Source: Novosphingobium clariflavum | GTDB taxonomy: Bacteria > Pseudomonadota > Alphaproteobacteria > Sphingomonadales > Sphingomonadaceae | Assembly: GCF_026420865.1 (NCBI RefSeq) | Contig: NZ_JAPCWC010000004.1 | Location: 124,001-188,000, forward strand | Length of the DNA stretch: 64,000 bases | Direction: 5' to 3' | In this document: positions 40,557-49,416 of the stretch, in pieces | How positions within the stretch are numbered: position 1 is the stretch's first letter | How the letters are laid out: every line of letters begins with the position of its first letter | Notes under the pieces: model-generated | What the model was told of the DNA's origin: nothing | The model's input: only the letters and a program-made list of their open reading frames with translations | Database searches by the model: none | Program-made: the position numbers and the translations under genes

Positions 40557-40653
40557 CAATCCACAGCTTCACCACAAGGATTCCACAGACAACCCACAAG
40601 CTGCCAACAAGCTGCCCACACTTCACGCACATCTTCCCCCACGGTTATCCACA
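40557..40653 (+). promoter_or_regulatory. Phased array of DnaA-box-like sites; candidate replication origin or DnaA control region
   Basis: The 323-base gap 40,451-40,773 between the HNH gene and gluQ holds this array. CCACA starts at 40561, 40572, 40583, 40594, 40616 and 40649; one-mismatch versions (CAACA, GCACA) fill 40605 and 40627, and the step at 40638 is poor. All points are exactly 11 bases apart and in one direction. The last site is a perfect DnaA box, TTATCCACA at 40645-40653. A nine-base box plus two-base gap makes an 11-base step, as in DnaA arrays of oriC. Two GANTC sites (40518, 40579) and a one-mismatch IHF-like site (40750-40762) lie close. Confidence 0.55.
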
Positions 40654-40773
40654 AGCCTGCAAGGCCTTGCGGAGCCATGCCCAGCGGCTAGGGGTTCGAT
40701 TGCGACATCGGCAAACCCATCCCGTCCGCCAGGGGGATGCACATGTCAAAATCAATCCACTAGGCCGTAAACA

Positions 40774-41619
40774 ATGATCCGCACCCGCTTTGCCCCCAGC
40801 CCCAACGGCCCGCTGCACCTTGGCCATGCCTATGCCGCCATGGTCGCGCACGATCTTGCCCGCGCCCAGGGCGGCGAATTCCGGCTGCGGATCGAGGATA
40901 TCGACGGCGAACGCAGCCGCCCGGAATTCACCGAGGAATTTTTCCGCGACCTCGAATGGCTCGGCCTTGGCTGGGACGGCGAGGCCGGTTTCCAGTCCCG
41001 GCGCCTTCACCTCTACGTCGAGGCCGCAGAGCGCCTCAAAGCCATGGGCCTGCTCTACCCCTGCCGCTGCACCCGCGCCGAGATCGCCGCTGCCGCCACC
41101 CGGATGGGCCCAGACGGCCCGGTCTATCCCGGAACCTGTCGCCACCAGGCGGTCGATCCCCAAGGCGCCGCATGGCGGCTTGACGTCGCCCGCGCGCTGG
41201 ACCTTGCCGGCCCGCTCGAATGGCGCGACGAACGCGCCGGTCCGCAGCCCGCCGCGCCCGCAATTTTCGGCGATGTCGTGCTGCTGAGGAAAGAGCTGCC
41301 CGCCAGCTACCACCTTGCCGCCACGCTCGACGACGCGGCGGACGGCATCACCCTCGTCACGCGCGGCATGGACCTGTTTCCGGCCAGCCACGTCCACCGC
41401 CTGCTGCAAGCCCTGCTCGGCCTGCCGGTGCCGGTCTGGCACCATCACCCGCTGCTGGTGGAGCCCGACGGGCGCAAGCTGGCCAAGCGGCGCGGTTCCC
41501 CCTCGCTGGGCGATCGCCGGCGCGCGGGCGAGGACGGCAAAGCCATCGTGGAGGCGCTCCGGCAAGGGCGCTTCCCGGCTGGCATTTCGCTCGGCACGGG
41601 CGTAGACCTGTCGGCATGA
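40774..41619 (+). CDS. gluQ: Glutamyl-Q tRNA(Asp) synthetase
   Basis: A 281-residue truncated GluRS-like protein. RFAPSPNGPLHLGHAYAAM holds the HIGH motif as LGHA; RCTRAEI and YPGTCRH give the zinc cysteines; ADGITLVTRGMDLFPA is conserved; KLAKRRGSPSL stands for the KMSKS loop. There is no anticodon-binding domain. It attaches glutamate to queuosine at position 34 of tRNA-Asp. The stop overlaps the next gene start by four bases (ATGA). Confidence 0.93.
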   Translation: MIRTRFAPSPNGPLHLGHAYAAMVAHDLARAQGGEFRLRIEDIDGERSRPEFTEEFFRDLEWLGLGWDGEAGFQSRRLHLYVEAAERLKAMGLLYPCRCTRAEIAAAATRMGPDGPVYPGTCRHQAVDPQGAAWRLDVARALDLAGPLEWRDERAGPQPAAPAIFGDVVLLRKELPASYHLAATLDDAADGITLVTRGMDLFPASHVHRLLQALLGLPVPVWHHHPLLVEPDGRKLAKRRGSPSLGDRRRAGEDGKAIVEALRQGRFPAGISLGTGVDLSA

Positions 41620-41849
41620 GCACCATTCTCGTCCCCATCATCATCCTGCTGGTGATCATGGTTGTCGTCAGCCTCGTGCGCGGCATCGTCGCTTTCATGC
41701 AAGGCACGAAGGAAGACCTCAATCGCGATCCCGGCGCCACCGGCCCGACCGCAAACCAGCTTCTGCAGAACAAGATGATGTTCAACCGCATCAAGTACCA
41801 GGCCGCCGCCGTGCTGGTCTGCGCGATCCTGCTGGCGATGGCGCGCTAG
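41616..41849 (+). CDS. HIG1-domain-like small membrane protein
   Basis: A 77-residue protein with two hydrophobic segments, residues 2-24 (ILVPIIILLVIMVVVSLV) and 58-76. Between them is NQLLQNKMMFNRIKYQAAA, which resembles the HIG1 motif region. HIG1 proteins in alphaproteobacteria bind respiratory complexes, but that role is inference here. It overlaps the gluQ stop by four bases, so it is co-translated. Confidence 0.8.
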   Translation: MSTILVPIIILLVIMVVVSLVRGIVAFMQGTKEDLNRDPGATGPTANQLLQNKMMFNRIKYQAAAVLVCAILLAMAR

Positions 41850-41908
41850 ACCGCACTCGGTTTTTGCCGCCCGAATCCGCCTGCCTGCGGATTTCAAAGG
41901 ACCTCACC

Positions 41909-42478
41909 TTGGTAAAGCTCAACAAGATCTACACCCGCACCGGCGACGACGGCACCACGGGCCTTGTCGACGGTTCCCGCCTGCCCAAGCATGCCGCGCG
42001 CATGGAAGCGATCGGCGCGGTGGACGAGGTCAACTGCGCCATCGGCCTTGCCGTCTGCGCGTTGACGGAAACGCCGCACGCCGCCGTGCTCACCCGTATC
42101 CAGAACGACCTGTTCGACCTGGGCGCCGACCTTGCCACCCCCGGTGACGACTTCACCCCCGGCGAGATGACGCTGCGCGTGGTCTTCCCGCAGGTCACCT
42201 GGCTGGAGGGCGAGATCGACGCGATCAACGCCCATCTCCAGCCGCTCAGGAGCTTCATCCTGCCCGGCGGCAGCGAGGCCGCCGCACGCGTCCACATCGC
42301 CCGCGCCTCGGCCCGCAAGGCAGAGCGCGCCGCCGTCGCCATGGGCGCCGAAGTGCCCGCCAATCCGGCGGCGCTGTGCTACCTCAATCGCCTCAGCGAC
42401 TATCTTTTCGTCCTCGCCCGGGCGGTGAATGCCAATGGCGCGGACGACGTGCTTTGGGTGCCCGGCCAGAACCGCTAG
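41909..42478 (+). CDS. Cob(I)yrinic acid a,c-diamide / cobalamin adenosyltransferase, PduO type
   Basis: A 189-residue PduO-type [15 protein letters not shown] at residues 8-19 binds [23 protein letters not shown] and [29 protein letters not shown] near residue 117 are conserved active-site parts. It makes adenosylcobalamin from cob(I)alamin and ATP. The start is TTG 41909 after AAAGGA at a good distance. It follows HIG1 gene after 59 bases and precedes the 3-hydroxyacyl-CoA dehydrogenase gene. Confidence 0.92.
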   Translation: MVKLNKIYTRTGDDGTTGLVDGSRLPKHAARMEAIGAVDEVNCAIGLAVCALTETPHAAVLTRIQNDLFDLGADLATPGDDFTPGEMTLRVVFPQVTWLEGEIDAINAHLQPLRSFILPGGSEAAARVHIARASARKAERAAVAMGAEVPANPAALCYLNRLSDYLFVLARAVNANGADDVLWVPGQNR

Positions 42479-42512
42479 GCGCCCGTTCCATAACAACGTG
42501 AGGAGTTTGGCA

Positions 42513-43382
42513 GTGCGCAAAGTCGGAATCATCGGCGCGGGTATCATGGGCTCGGGCATCGCCCAGACCGTGGCGGGCAAGGGCATGGACGTGATCCTCT
42601 CCGATATCTCGGTCGAGAACGCCGAGAAGGGCAAGGCCGGCATCGCCAGGGGCCTCGCCCGGCTGGTGGCGAAGGAAAAGATCGCCCAGGCCGAAGTCGA
42701 TGCACTGCTGCCCCGCATCACCACTGCGGGCGACTATTCCGGCATGGGCGAGTGCGACCTCATCATCGAGGCCGCCACCGAGCGCGAAGACATCAAGCTG
42801 AAGATCTTTGCTGCCGTGGGCGAAGTGCTGGGCGCCGATGCCATTCTCGCCTCGAACACCAGCTCGATCCCGATCACCCGCATGGCCGCCAGTTCGCCCG
42901 ACGCCGCGCGCTTCTGCGGCCTCCACTTCTTCAACCCGGTGCCGGTCATGGGCCTGGTCGAGGTGATCCCCGGCCTCGCGACCTCGCCCGAAACGACCGC
43001 GCGGATGAAGGCCTTCGGCGAGGCGCTGGGCAAGACCGTGGTCCTGGCGGGCGATGCCCCGGGCTTCGTGGTCAACCGCATCCTCTGCCCGCTGCTCAAC
43101 GAGGCGATCTTCGTGCTGGGCGAGGGACTCGCCTCGGTCGAGGATATCGACGCGGGCATGCGGCTGGGCGCCAACCATCCGATGGGTCCGCTCACGCTGG
43201 CCGATTTCGTGGGCCTCGATACCCTCTACGAGATCATGAAGGTGTTCCTCGCCACCACCGGCGATCCCAAGTACCGCCCCGCGCCGCTGCTCCAGAAGTA
43301 CGTCGAGGCGGGCTGGTACGGCCGCAAGTCGGGCCGGGGGTTCTACGACTATTCGGGCGAAGTGCCGGTGCCCACGCGCTGA
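42513..43382 (+). CDS. 3-hydroxybutyryl-CoA dehydrogenase
   Basis: A 289-residue single-function 3-hydroxyacyl-CoA dehydrogenase. [19 protein letters not shown] binds [21 protein letters not shown] contains the catalytic His, and [18 protein letters not shown] and [15 protein letters not shown] are typical of the short Hbd/PaaH group. It oxidises (S)-3-hydroxybutyryl-CoA with NAD(P). The start is GTG 42513 with GAGGAG upstream. Together with the ATR it could support C4 or branched acid catabolism; the link is only by position. Confidence 0.93.
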   Translation: MRKVGIIGAGIMGSGIAQTVAGKGMDVILSDISVENAEKGKAGIARGLARLVAKEKIAQAEVDALLPRITTAGDYSGMGECDLIIEAATEREDIKLKIFAAVGEVLGADAILASNTSSIPITRMAASSPDAARFCGLHFFNPVPVMGLVEVIPGLATSPETTARMKAFGEALGKTVVLAGDAPGFVVNRILCPLLNEAIFVLGEGLASVEDIDAGMRLGANHPMGPLTLADFVGLDTLYEIMKVFLATTGDPKYRPAPLLQKYVEAGWYGRKSGRGFYDYSGEVPVPTR

Positions 43383-43389
43383 CGCAAGT

Positions 43390-43424
43390 CTTTGCGACGC
43401 AAAGCCACGCTTTGCGTCGCAAAG
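43390..43424. terminator. Long perfect palindrome after the dehydrogenase gene
   Basis: A 16-base perfect stem, with arms 43390-43405 and 43409-43424 and loop CAC. Each arm is itself a near-palindrome built on TTTGCG/CGCAAA (TTTGCGACGCAAA and TTTGCGTCGCAAA). It starts seven bases after the dehydrogenase stop. It could be a terminator or a double protein-binding site; there is no U run. Confidence 0.55.
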
Positions 43425-43482
43425 GTCCAAGACCGGAACCGGGGCGATCCCTTAGCCGTTTAACCGGCAAAGGAGACTCGCC

Positions 43483-43803
43483 ATGATCGACCGTTCCGAC
43501 GATTCCGCACCCGAAACCTTCAATCCCGAACAGGATGACGAGGAAGCGCAGGCCCAGTCGGTCGCCGAACAGGCACAGGATCGCGCCACCGACCCATTTG
43601 GGCTGGAGGATAGCGAGAAGGTGAAAGGCGGCATCGACGACGAGGATGACGTAGAGGACCTCGTCGATCACATGAACCAGATGGACTCGAGCGGCGTCAT
43701 CGACATGTCCGCCTATCGCGGCGAAGAGACCATGGACGACCTCGAAGACCGCTACGGCAAGCAAAATGCCGCCGATGAGGATTTTGCGGACGACGACAGC
43801 TAG
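43483..43803 (+). CDS. Small acidic hypothetical protein
   Basis: A 106-residue protein that I do not recognise. It is very acidic and low in hydrophobic residues: NPEQDDEEAQAQSVAEQAQD, then DDEDDVEDLVDHMNQMDSSG, then MSAYRGEETMDDLEDRYG. It is probably unfolded in part, or only folds with a partner. GGAGACTCGCC before ATG gives a good ribosome site (AAAGGAG). Its TAG stop is part of the CTAG at the MITE-like insertion boundary. Confidence 0.7.
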   Translation: MIDRSDDSAPETFNPEQDDEEAQAQSVAEQAQDRATDPFGLEDSEKVKGGIDDEDDVEDLVDHMNQMDSSGVIDMSAYRGEETMDDLEDRYGKQNAADEDFADDDS

Positions 43804-44086
43804 GCCGTAAACTCATAAACGGCACCATCGAGGTTTGAGGCAAAATGGCTCAGCGACAGGAGGGAAGGCGATGGAATATGTCGATATTTCAAGACTTCCC
43901 GACGCAGCGCTGGGCCATTTTGGTCAAGCGAAGCTCACCGCAAGGTAAACCCCGAAGGGGCGCCCAAATGGCTTCCATCTCGAACCGAAGCTGCCTTGGA
44001 CGGGCAACCAGCCCGCCCGGCGGCAACTTCGGCCCGATCTGTTCGCCATTTGGGCGCCTCGATGGTGCCGTTTATGAGTTTACGAC
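43804..44086. mobile_element. MITE-like non-autonomous insertion, 283 bases, flanked by CTAG
   Basis: Terminal inverted repeats of 30 bases with one mismatch lie at 43804-43833 and 44057-44086; they begin G(C/T)CGTAAACTCATAAACGG. CTAG flanks the element on both sides (43800-43803 and 44087-44090), which fits a target duplication. Inside, GGCGCCCAAATGGC and its exact inverse form a second pair. No transposase is present. The termini look like those of IS5-group elements in sphingomonads, from memory. It sits between two convergent genes without harming either. Confidence 0.85.
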
Positions 44087-44094
44087 CTAGGCGA

Positions 44095-44316
44095 TCAGTT
44101 CGGCGCCGGGTCTTTCGCCCAGGGGTTCTTGTGCCCGGCCTGCTGCTGCGCCCCCGCACGCGCCGCAACGCTCTCGGCGAACTGCGTCACCGAATCGTCG
44201 CTGTCGTCGCCATCGGGCGAGGGCACCGTGCAATAGGCGGTCGTCAGGATGCTGGCCGCCCAGAACAGCGCGTGCCAGCGGCTCTTGAAGACATTCCTGA
44301 TCTTGGGCCCGAACAT
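44095..44316 (-). CDS. Small hypothetical protein with one hydrophobic segment
   Basis: A 73-residue protein without a recognised domain. MFGPKIRNVFKSRWHALFWA leads into a hydrophobic stretch (ALFWAASILTTAYCTV) that could be a membrane anchor or signal; the rest is polar, DGDDSDDSVTQFAESVAARAG and a short tail. ATG 44316 lies 26 bases past mutS on the same strand's upstream side, so it may be read after mutS. Ends four bases from the CTAG of the insertion. Confidence 0.6.
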   Translation of the reverse strand: MFGPKIRNVFKSRWHALFWAASILTTAYCTVPSPDGDDSDDSVTQFAESVAARAGAQQQAGHKNPWAKDPAPN

Positions 44317-44341
44317 GCGCGCGAACCTAGCCCCGGGGTGG

Positions 44342-46975
44342 TTAAGACTCCGTGCCTGCCTCGCGCTTGAGATCGTAGAGGATTTCCAGCGCATCGCGCG
44401 GGCTCAGTGCATCGACGTCCATCTCGCGCAGCTTGTCGCGCAGGACGTCGCCCTGTTCCTCATGGGTGTCCTGCGCCGCCGCGAAGAGCGGAAGGTCGCC
44501 GAGGCCAGCGGCAAGCCCCCCGGTTTCCGCACGGCCCTTTTCCAGCTTTTCCAGCACCGACTTGGCGCGGCTGATGACTTTGGGCGGCACCCCGGCAAGG
44601 CGCGCGACGGCAAGGCCATAGCTGCGATCGGCCGGCCCCTCCGCCAGTTCGTGGAGCAGCACCAGATCGCCCTTCCACTCGCGCGCGCGGACGTGATGAA
44701 GTGACAGCGCCTCGCAGGTTTCGCCGAGCCGCGCCATCTCGTGGTAGTGCGTGGCGAAAAGGCAGCGGCAACGGTTGGTCTCGTGGACGGCTTCGGCCAC
44801 CGCCCAGGCCAGCGCCAGGCCGTCATAGGTCGAGGTGCCGCGCCCGACCTCGTCGAGGATGACGAAGCTGCGGTCGGTCGCCTGCGCGAGGATAGCCGCG
44901 GTTTCCACCATCTCGACCATGAAGGTCGAACGCCCGCGCGCGAGGTTGTCCGACGCGCCGACGCGGCTGAACAGGCGGTCCACCATGCCGATCCGCGCCG
45001 ACCTGGCAGGCACGAAGCCCCCCGCCTGCGCCAGCAGCACGATCAGCGCGTTCTGGCGCAGGAAGGTCGACTTACCGCCCATGTTGGGGCCGCCGATCAG
45101 CCAGAGCCGGTCATGGCTGGCAAGGCGGCAATCGTTGGCGACAAAACGCTCGCCCTGCACCTTCAACGCCGCCTCGACCACTGGGTGGCGGCCGCCTTCG
45201 ATCTCGAGCGAAAGGCCGTCGACCACCTCGGGGCGGGCCCAGCCGCCCTCGGCCGCGCGCTCGGCCTGTCCCGCCGCCACGTCGAAACGGGCAAGCGCTG
45301 CGGCGGTACGGGCGATGGCGTGGCGGGCGGCGACGGCCTCGGCCACCAGTTCCTCGAAATGCGCTTCTTCGGCGGCAAGCGCATGCGCGCCCGCCTCGGT
45401 GATGCGGCTCGCCTCTTCATGCAGCGCCAGCGCGTTGAAACGCATCGCCCCGGCCATCGTCTGGCGGTGCGTGAAGCCGCTGTCCGGCTCCAGCAGCTTG
45501 TCGGCATGACGCTGCGGCACTTCGATGAAGTAGCCGAGCACGTTGTTGTGCTTGATCTTCAGCGCGGCGACGCCGGTTTCCTCGCGGTACTTTGCCTCCA
45601 GCGCGGCAATCGCGCGGCGCGCGTTGCCCGAGGTGACGCGCAGCTCGTCGAGGGCGGCATCGTAGCCACTGGCGATATAGCCGCCCTGCCCGCGCTCGGT
45701 CGGCGGGGTTTCCACCAGCGCCTGCGCGAAGTGATCGACGAGCCCCGCATGACCGCCGAGTTCAGGCATCAGCCGGTCCAAAAGCACCGGCAACCCGGCG
45801 ATCTGCGCCAGTCGCTCGCCGATGCGCCGCGCGCCGGCAAGACCGTCGCGCAGCTGGCCCAGATCGCGCGGAGAACCGCGCCCCGCCACCACGCGCCCCA
45901 GCGCGCGGCCCACGTCGGGCAGCGCCCGCAGCGCCGCGCGCATGTCCTCGCGCAGCAGGGCATCGTCATGCAGCCACTCGACCATTTCGAGACGCTCGGC
46001 AATCGCATGGCGGTCAGTCAGCGGGGCGGAAAGGTCTTCGGCGAGCTGGCGCGCACCGGCGCCGGTGACGCAGCGATCGATCGCCTCGACCAGACTGCCC
46101 TTGCGGCCACCTTGCGACGATTCGAGAATTTCGAGACTGGCGCGGGTCGCCTCGTCCATCGCCAGCGCGCCGTCGCTGCTGCGCGCCTCGGGCGGCAGCA
46201 GCAGCGGCAGCTTGCCCCGGCCCACATGGTCGAGATAGGCGATCAGCCCGCCCGCCGCCGCCAGCATGGCGCGGGTGAATGCGCCGAACCCGTCAATCGT
46301 GGCGACGCCGTGGACCAGCTTCAGCCGCTCCTCGCCGCCGTCGGAAGAAAACTCGTGCGCGGACCGGCGGATCGCGCCTTCCGGCGCCGGTTCCCAACCA
46401 TCCGGCACAACCAGTTCGCGCGCACCAAGACGCGCCAGCGCCGCGCCCAGCCGGTCGGGCAAGCACTCTTCCAGTTCCATGCGCCCGGTCGAGATGTCGC
46501 AGGCCGCGATGCCCACCAGCCCGCGCACCTCGCAGGCCGCCGCCAGCACGTTGGCGCGGCGCGGTTCCAGCAGCGATTCTTCGGTCAGCGTGCCAGCCGT
46601 GACGAAACGCACGATGTCACGCCGGACCAGAGCCTTGGATGCCCGGCCTTCCTTGCGGGCGCGCTCCTTGGCCTCGGCGGGCGTCTCGGTCTGCTCGGCA
46701 ATCGCCACACGGCAACCTGCCTTGATCAGACGGGCAAGGTAGCCCTCCGCCGCATGGACCGGCACGCCGCACATCGGAATCGGCGCACCGCCATGTTCGC
46801 CGCGGGTGGTGAGTGCGATATCGAGAACCTGGCTTGCGGTTTTCGCATCGTCGAAGAACAATTCGAAGAAATCGCCCATCCGATAGAACAGCAGACAGTC
46901 GCCCGCCACCTCTCGCAAGGCGAGGTACTGCGCCATCATCGGGGTCGCGGCGGCGGTATCGGTCGTGCTGCTCAT
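44342..46975 (-). CDS. mutS: DNA mismatch repair protein MutS
   Basis: An 877-residue Mut[14 protein letters not shown] has the mismatch-probing Phe36-x-Glu38 in the same place as in E. coli. [15 protein letters not shown] is the Walker A site; [30 protein letters not shown] (Walker B) and the His after it close the ATPase. It finds mismatches and recruits MutL. ATG 46975 was chosen; a longer frame to 47026 has no homology. It is divergent from maeB. Confidence 0.96.
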   Translation of the reverse strand: MSSTTDTAAATPMMAQYLALREVAGDCLLFYRMGDFFELFFDDAKTASQVLDIALTTRGEHGGAPIPMCGVPVHAAEGYLARLIKAGCRVAIAEQTETPAEAKERARKEGRASKALVRRDIVRFVTAGTLTEESLLEPRRANVLAAACEVRGLVGIAACDISTGRMELEECLPDRLGAALARLGARELVVPDGWEPAPEGAIRRSAHEFSSDGGEERLKLVHGVATIDGFGAFTRAMLAAAGGLIAYLDHVGRGKLPLLLPPEARSSDGALAMDEATRASLEILESSQGGRKGSLVEAIDRCVTGAGARQLAEDLSAPLTDRHAIAERLEMVEWLHDDALLREDMRAALRALPDVGRALGRVVAGRGSPRDLGQLRDGLAGARRIGERLAQIAGLPVLLDRLMPELGGHAGLVDHFAQALVETPPTERGQGGYIASGYDAALDELRVTSGNARRAIAALEAKYREETGVAALKIKHNNVLGYFIEVPQRHADKLLEPDSGFTHRQTMAGAMRFNALALHEEASRITEAGAHALAAEEAHFEELVAEAVAARHAIARTAAALARFDVAAGQAERAAEGGWARPEVVDGLSLEIEGGRHPVVEAALKVQGERFVANDCRLASHDRLWLIGGPNMGGKSTFLRQNALIVLLAQAGGFVPARSARIGMVDRLFSRVGASDNLARGRSTFMVEMVETAAILAQATDRSFVILDEVGRGTSTYDGLALAWAVAEAVHETNRCRCLFATHYHEMARLGETCEALSLHHVRAREWKGDLVLLHELAEGPADRSYGLAVARLAGVPPKVISRAKSVLEKLEKGRAETGGLAAGLGDLPLFAAAQDTHEEQGDVLRDKLREMDVDALSPRDALEILYDLKREAGTES

Positions 46976-47090
46976 GGCCATGAGCGTTAGCGCCGCGCCT
47001 TGCCCCTTGTGAAGCGGCGCAAACACGCCTTTCCCCTATCGCGTGGCGCAAACATTCGATAGGGCCCGTGCCAAATCCGGGAGAAACCGC

Positions 47091-49352
47091 TTGTCCGAGA
47101 AGCCCAAGATCCAGTTCACCGAGCGTGAGGCTCTGTTCTATCACAGCACGATGCGCCCCGGTAAGATCGAGATTGTTGCGTCCAAACCCATGGCCACGCA
47201 ACGCGACCTCTCGCTTGCCTATTCGCCGGGCGTCGCCGTGCCGGTCCAGGCAATCGCCGACAACCCCGCCACCGCCTATGACTATACCGCCAAGGGCAAC
47301 CTCGTTGCGGTGATCTCGAACGGCACCGCGATCCTGGGCATGGGCAACCTCGGCGCCCTCGCCTCGAAGCCGGTGATGGAGGGCAAGGCCGTCCTCTTCA
47401 AGCGCTTCGCCGACGTCGATTCCATCGACATCGAACTCGCCAGCGAGGACACCGACGCGCTGATCGAGGCCATCGCGATGATGGAACCCAGCTTCGGCGG
47501 CATCAACCTCGAGGACATCAAGGCGCCCGAGTGCTTCATCATCGAGCAGGCCCTGCGCGAACGGATGAACATCCCGGTCATGCACGATGACCAGCACGGC
47601 ACCGCGATCATCGCCGCCGCCGGTCTCATCAACGCCTGCCTCATCACCGGCCGCAAGCTCGACGAAGTCAAGGTCGTGGTGAACGGCGCCGGCGCCTCGG
47701 CGCTGGCCTGCACCGCGCTGATCAAGTCGATGGGCGTGCGCCACGAGAACGTGCTGGTCTGCGACACCAAGGGCGTGATCTATCCGGGCCGCGAACGGGT
47801 GGACCAGTTCAAGTCCGCCCACGCGGTCAAGACCGACAAGCGCACGCTGACCGAGGCCCTGGTCGGCGCCGACGTCGTTCTCGGCCTCTCGGCCAAGGGC
47901 GCGATCACGCCCGACATGGTCAAGTCCATGGCGCCCCAGCCGATCATCTTCGCGATGGCCAACCCGGACCCGGAAATCACCCCGCCCGAAGCCAAGGCGG
48001 TGCGCCCCGACGCCATCGTCGCCACCGGCCGTTCGGACTATCCGAACCAAGTCAACAACGTGCTCGGCTTCCCCTTCATCTTCCGCGGCGCGCTCGACGT
48101 TTCGGCCACCGCGATCAACGAAGAGATGAAGATCGCCGCTGCCAAGGCCATTGCCGAACTGGCGCGCGAGCAGGTCCATGAGGACGTTGCCGCCGCCTAC
48201 GGCGAAGCGCAGCAGTTCGGCCGCGACTACATCATCCCCGCCCCGTTCGACCCGCGCCTGATGGAAGTGGTGTCGATGGCGGTCGCCAAGGCGGCGATGG
48301 ATTCGGGTGTCGCCACCCGTCCGATCGAGGACTTCGAAGCCTATCGCCACCAGCTCAAGGCGCGCCTCAACCCGACCACTTCGGTGCTGACCCGCGTCTA
48401 CGAGCAGGTCAAGGCCAACCCCAAGCGCATGATCTTTGCCGAAGCCGACAACGAAGTCGTGCTGCGCGCGGCGATCCAGTACCGCGATTTCGGCTATGGC
48501 GAACCGATCCTGGTCGGCCGGACCCAGGTCATCCTCGACAAGATGGCCGAATTGGGCGTGCCCGATCCGGACAGCTTCCGCATCGAGAACTCGATGGTGT
48601 CCGAGCATGTCGCGCCGATGGTGGAGATGCTCTACGAGCGCCTCAAGCGCCGCGGCTTCCTGCAGCGCGACGTGCAGCGCATGGTCAATACCGATCGCAA
48701 CATCTTCGCCTCCGGCCTGCTCAAGCTGGGCGTGGGCGATGCCATGATCACCGGCATGACCCGCCCCTTCGCGCAGACCATCAAGGAAGTGCGCCGGGTA
48801 CTGGATCCCGCCCCGGGGAAGCTGGCCTTCGGCATCCACATGCTGGTCGGCAAGAACCACACCGTGTTCATGGCCGACACCACGATCAACGAGCGTCCGA
48901 GCGCCGAGGAACTGGCGGTTATCGCCAAGGAAACCGCTGCCGTCGCCCGCCGCCTCGGCCACGAACCGCGCGTCGCCTTCCTCAGCTACTCGACCTTCGG
49001 CAACCCCTCGGGCAAGTGGCTGGAGCAGACCCGCGAGGCGATCCGCATCCTCGACGAGGAGCAGGTCGACTTCGAGTACGAGGGCGAAATGGCCCCCGAC
49101 GCGGCGCTCAATCCGAAGATCATGGCGCTCTATCCCTTCAGCCGCCTTTCGGCGCCGGCCAACGTGCTGATCATGCCGGGCCTGCAGTCGGCCAACATCT
49201 CGGCCAAGCTGCTCAAGGAAATCGGCGGCACCACCTCGATCGGGCCGATGCTGATCGGCGCCGAGAAACCGGTACAGATCGTGCCGATGACGGCGATCGC
49301 GCCCGATGTGCTGACATTGGCAGCGCTCGCCGCCGCCGGAATCACCGGATAA
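47091..49352 (+). CDS. maeB: NADP-dependent malic enzyme with phosphotransacetylase-like C-terminal domain
   Basis: A 753-residue MaeB. Residues 1-430 are the malic enzyme: RDLSLAYSPGVAVPV, MHDDQHGTAIIAAAGL, and VVNGAGASALACTALIKSMG with the NADP fold. The last 320 residues look like phosphotransacetylase (RMIFAEADNEVVLRA; MLVGKNHTVFMADT), a fused regulatory part that responds to acetyl-CoA in enterics. It turns malate into pyruvate and CO2 with NADPH. The start is TTG 47091, eight bases after GGAG; the GTG at 47043 lacks a good site. Confidence 0.93.
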   Translation: MSEKPKIQFTEREALFYHSTMRPGKIEIVASKPMATQRDLSLAYSPGVAVPVQAIADNPATAYDYTAKGNLVAVISNGTAILGMGNLGALASKPVMEGKAVLFKRFADVDSIDIELASEDTDALIEAIAMMEPSFGGINLEDIKAPECFIIEQALRERMNIPVMHDDQHGTAIIAAAGLINACLITGRKLDEVKVVVNGAGASALACTALIKSMGVRHENVLVCDTKGVIYPGRERVDQFKSAHAVKTDKRTLTEALVGADVVLGLSAKGAITPDMVKSMAPQPIIFAMANPDPEITPPEAKAVRPDAIVATGRSDYPNQVNNVLGFPFIFRGALDVSATAINEEMKIAAAKAIAELAREQVHEDVAAAYGEAQQFGRDYIIPAPFDPRLMEVVSMAVAKAAMDSGVATRPIEDFEAYRHQLKARLNPTTSVLTRVYEQVKANPKRMIFAEADNEVVLRAAIQYRDFGYGEPILVGRTQVILDKMAELGVPDPDSFRIENSMVSEHVAPMVEMLYERLKRRGFLQRDVQRMVNTDRNIFASGLLKLGVGDAMITGMTRPFAQTIKEVRRVLDPAPGKLAFGIHMLVGKNHTVFMADTTINERPSAEELAVIAKETAAVARRLGHEPRVAFLSYSTFGNPSGKWLEQTREAIRILDEEQVDFEYEGEMAPDAALNPKIMALYPFSRLSAPANVLIMPGLQSANISAKLLKEIGGTTSIGPMLIGAEKPVQIVPMTAIAPDVLTLAALAAAGITG

Positions 49353-49354
49353 GA

Positions 49355-49385
49355 AAAAAGGGGCTCCGCAACCGGAGCCCCTTTT
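49355..49385. terminator. Strong bidirectional terminator
   Basis: A nine-base stem GGGGCTCCG/CGGAGCCCC with loop CAAC; AAAAAA before it and TTTT after it make it work for maeB on the plus strand and for trmB on the minus strand. Confidence 0.92.
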
Positions 49386-49416
49386 CACGTCAGGTCGGCA
49401 TCGACGCCGGGCCGCC

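Noticed and set aside
40518..40583. Two GANTC sites near the DnaA-like array as evidence of CcrM control
   Set aside because: Two sites in 323 bases are not clearly above chance; kept only as a side note.
40432..40632. A 66-codon minus-strand frame over the DnaA-like array
   Set aside because: The 11-base step does not fit codons, and the frame has no ribosome site or family; the array better explains the pattern.
40760..40772. CTAGGCCGTAAAC just before gluQ equals the left boundary of the MITE (CTAG plus nine bases of its end)
   Set aside because: Thirteen bases match but the similarity stops there, no partner end is near, and it could be chance or a very old scar.
43845..44090. An 81-codon plus-strand frame inside the MITE-like element
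   Set aside because: It spans the inverted ends and has no transposase motif, so it is taken as non-coding.
46617..49388. A 923-codon minus-strand frame opposite maeB
   Set aside because: Antisense shadow with His/Asp/Gly-rich text and no family signature.
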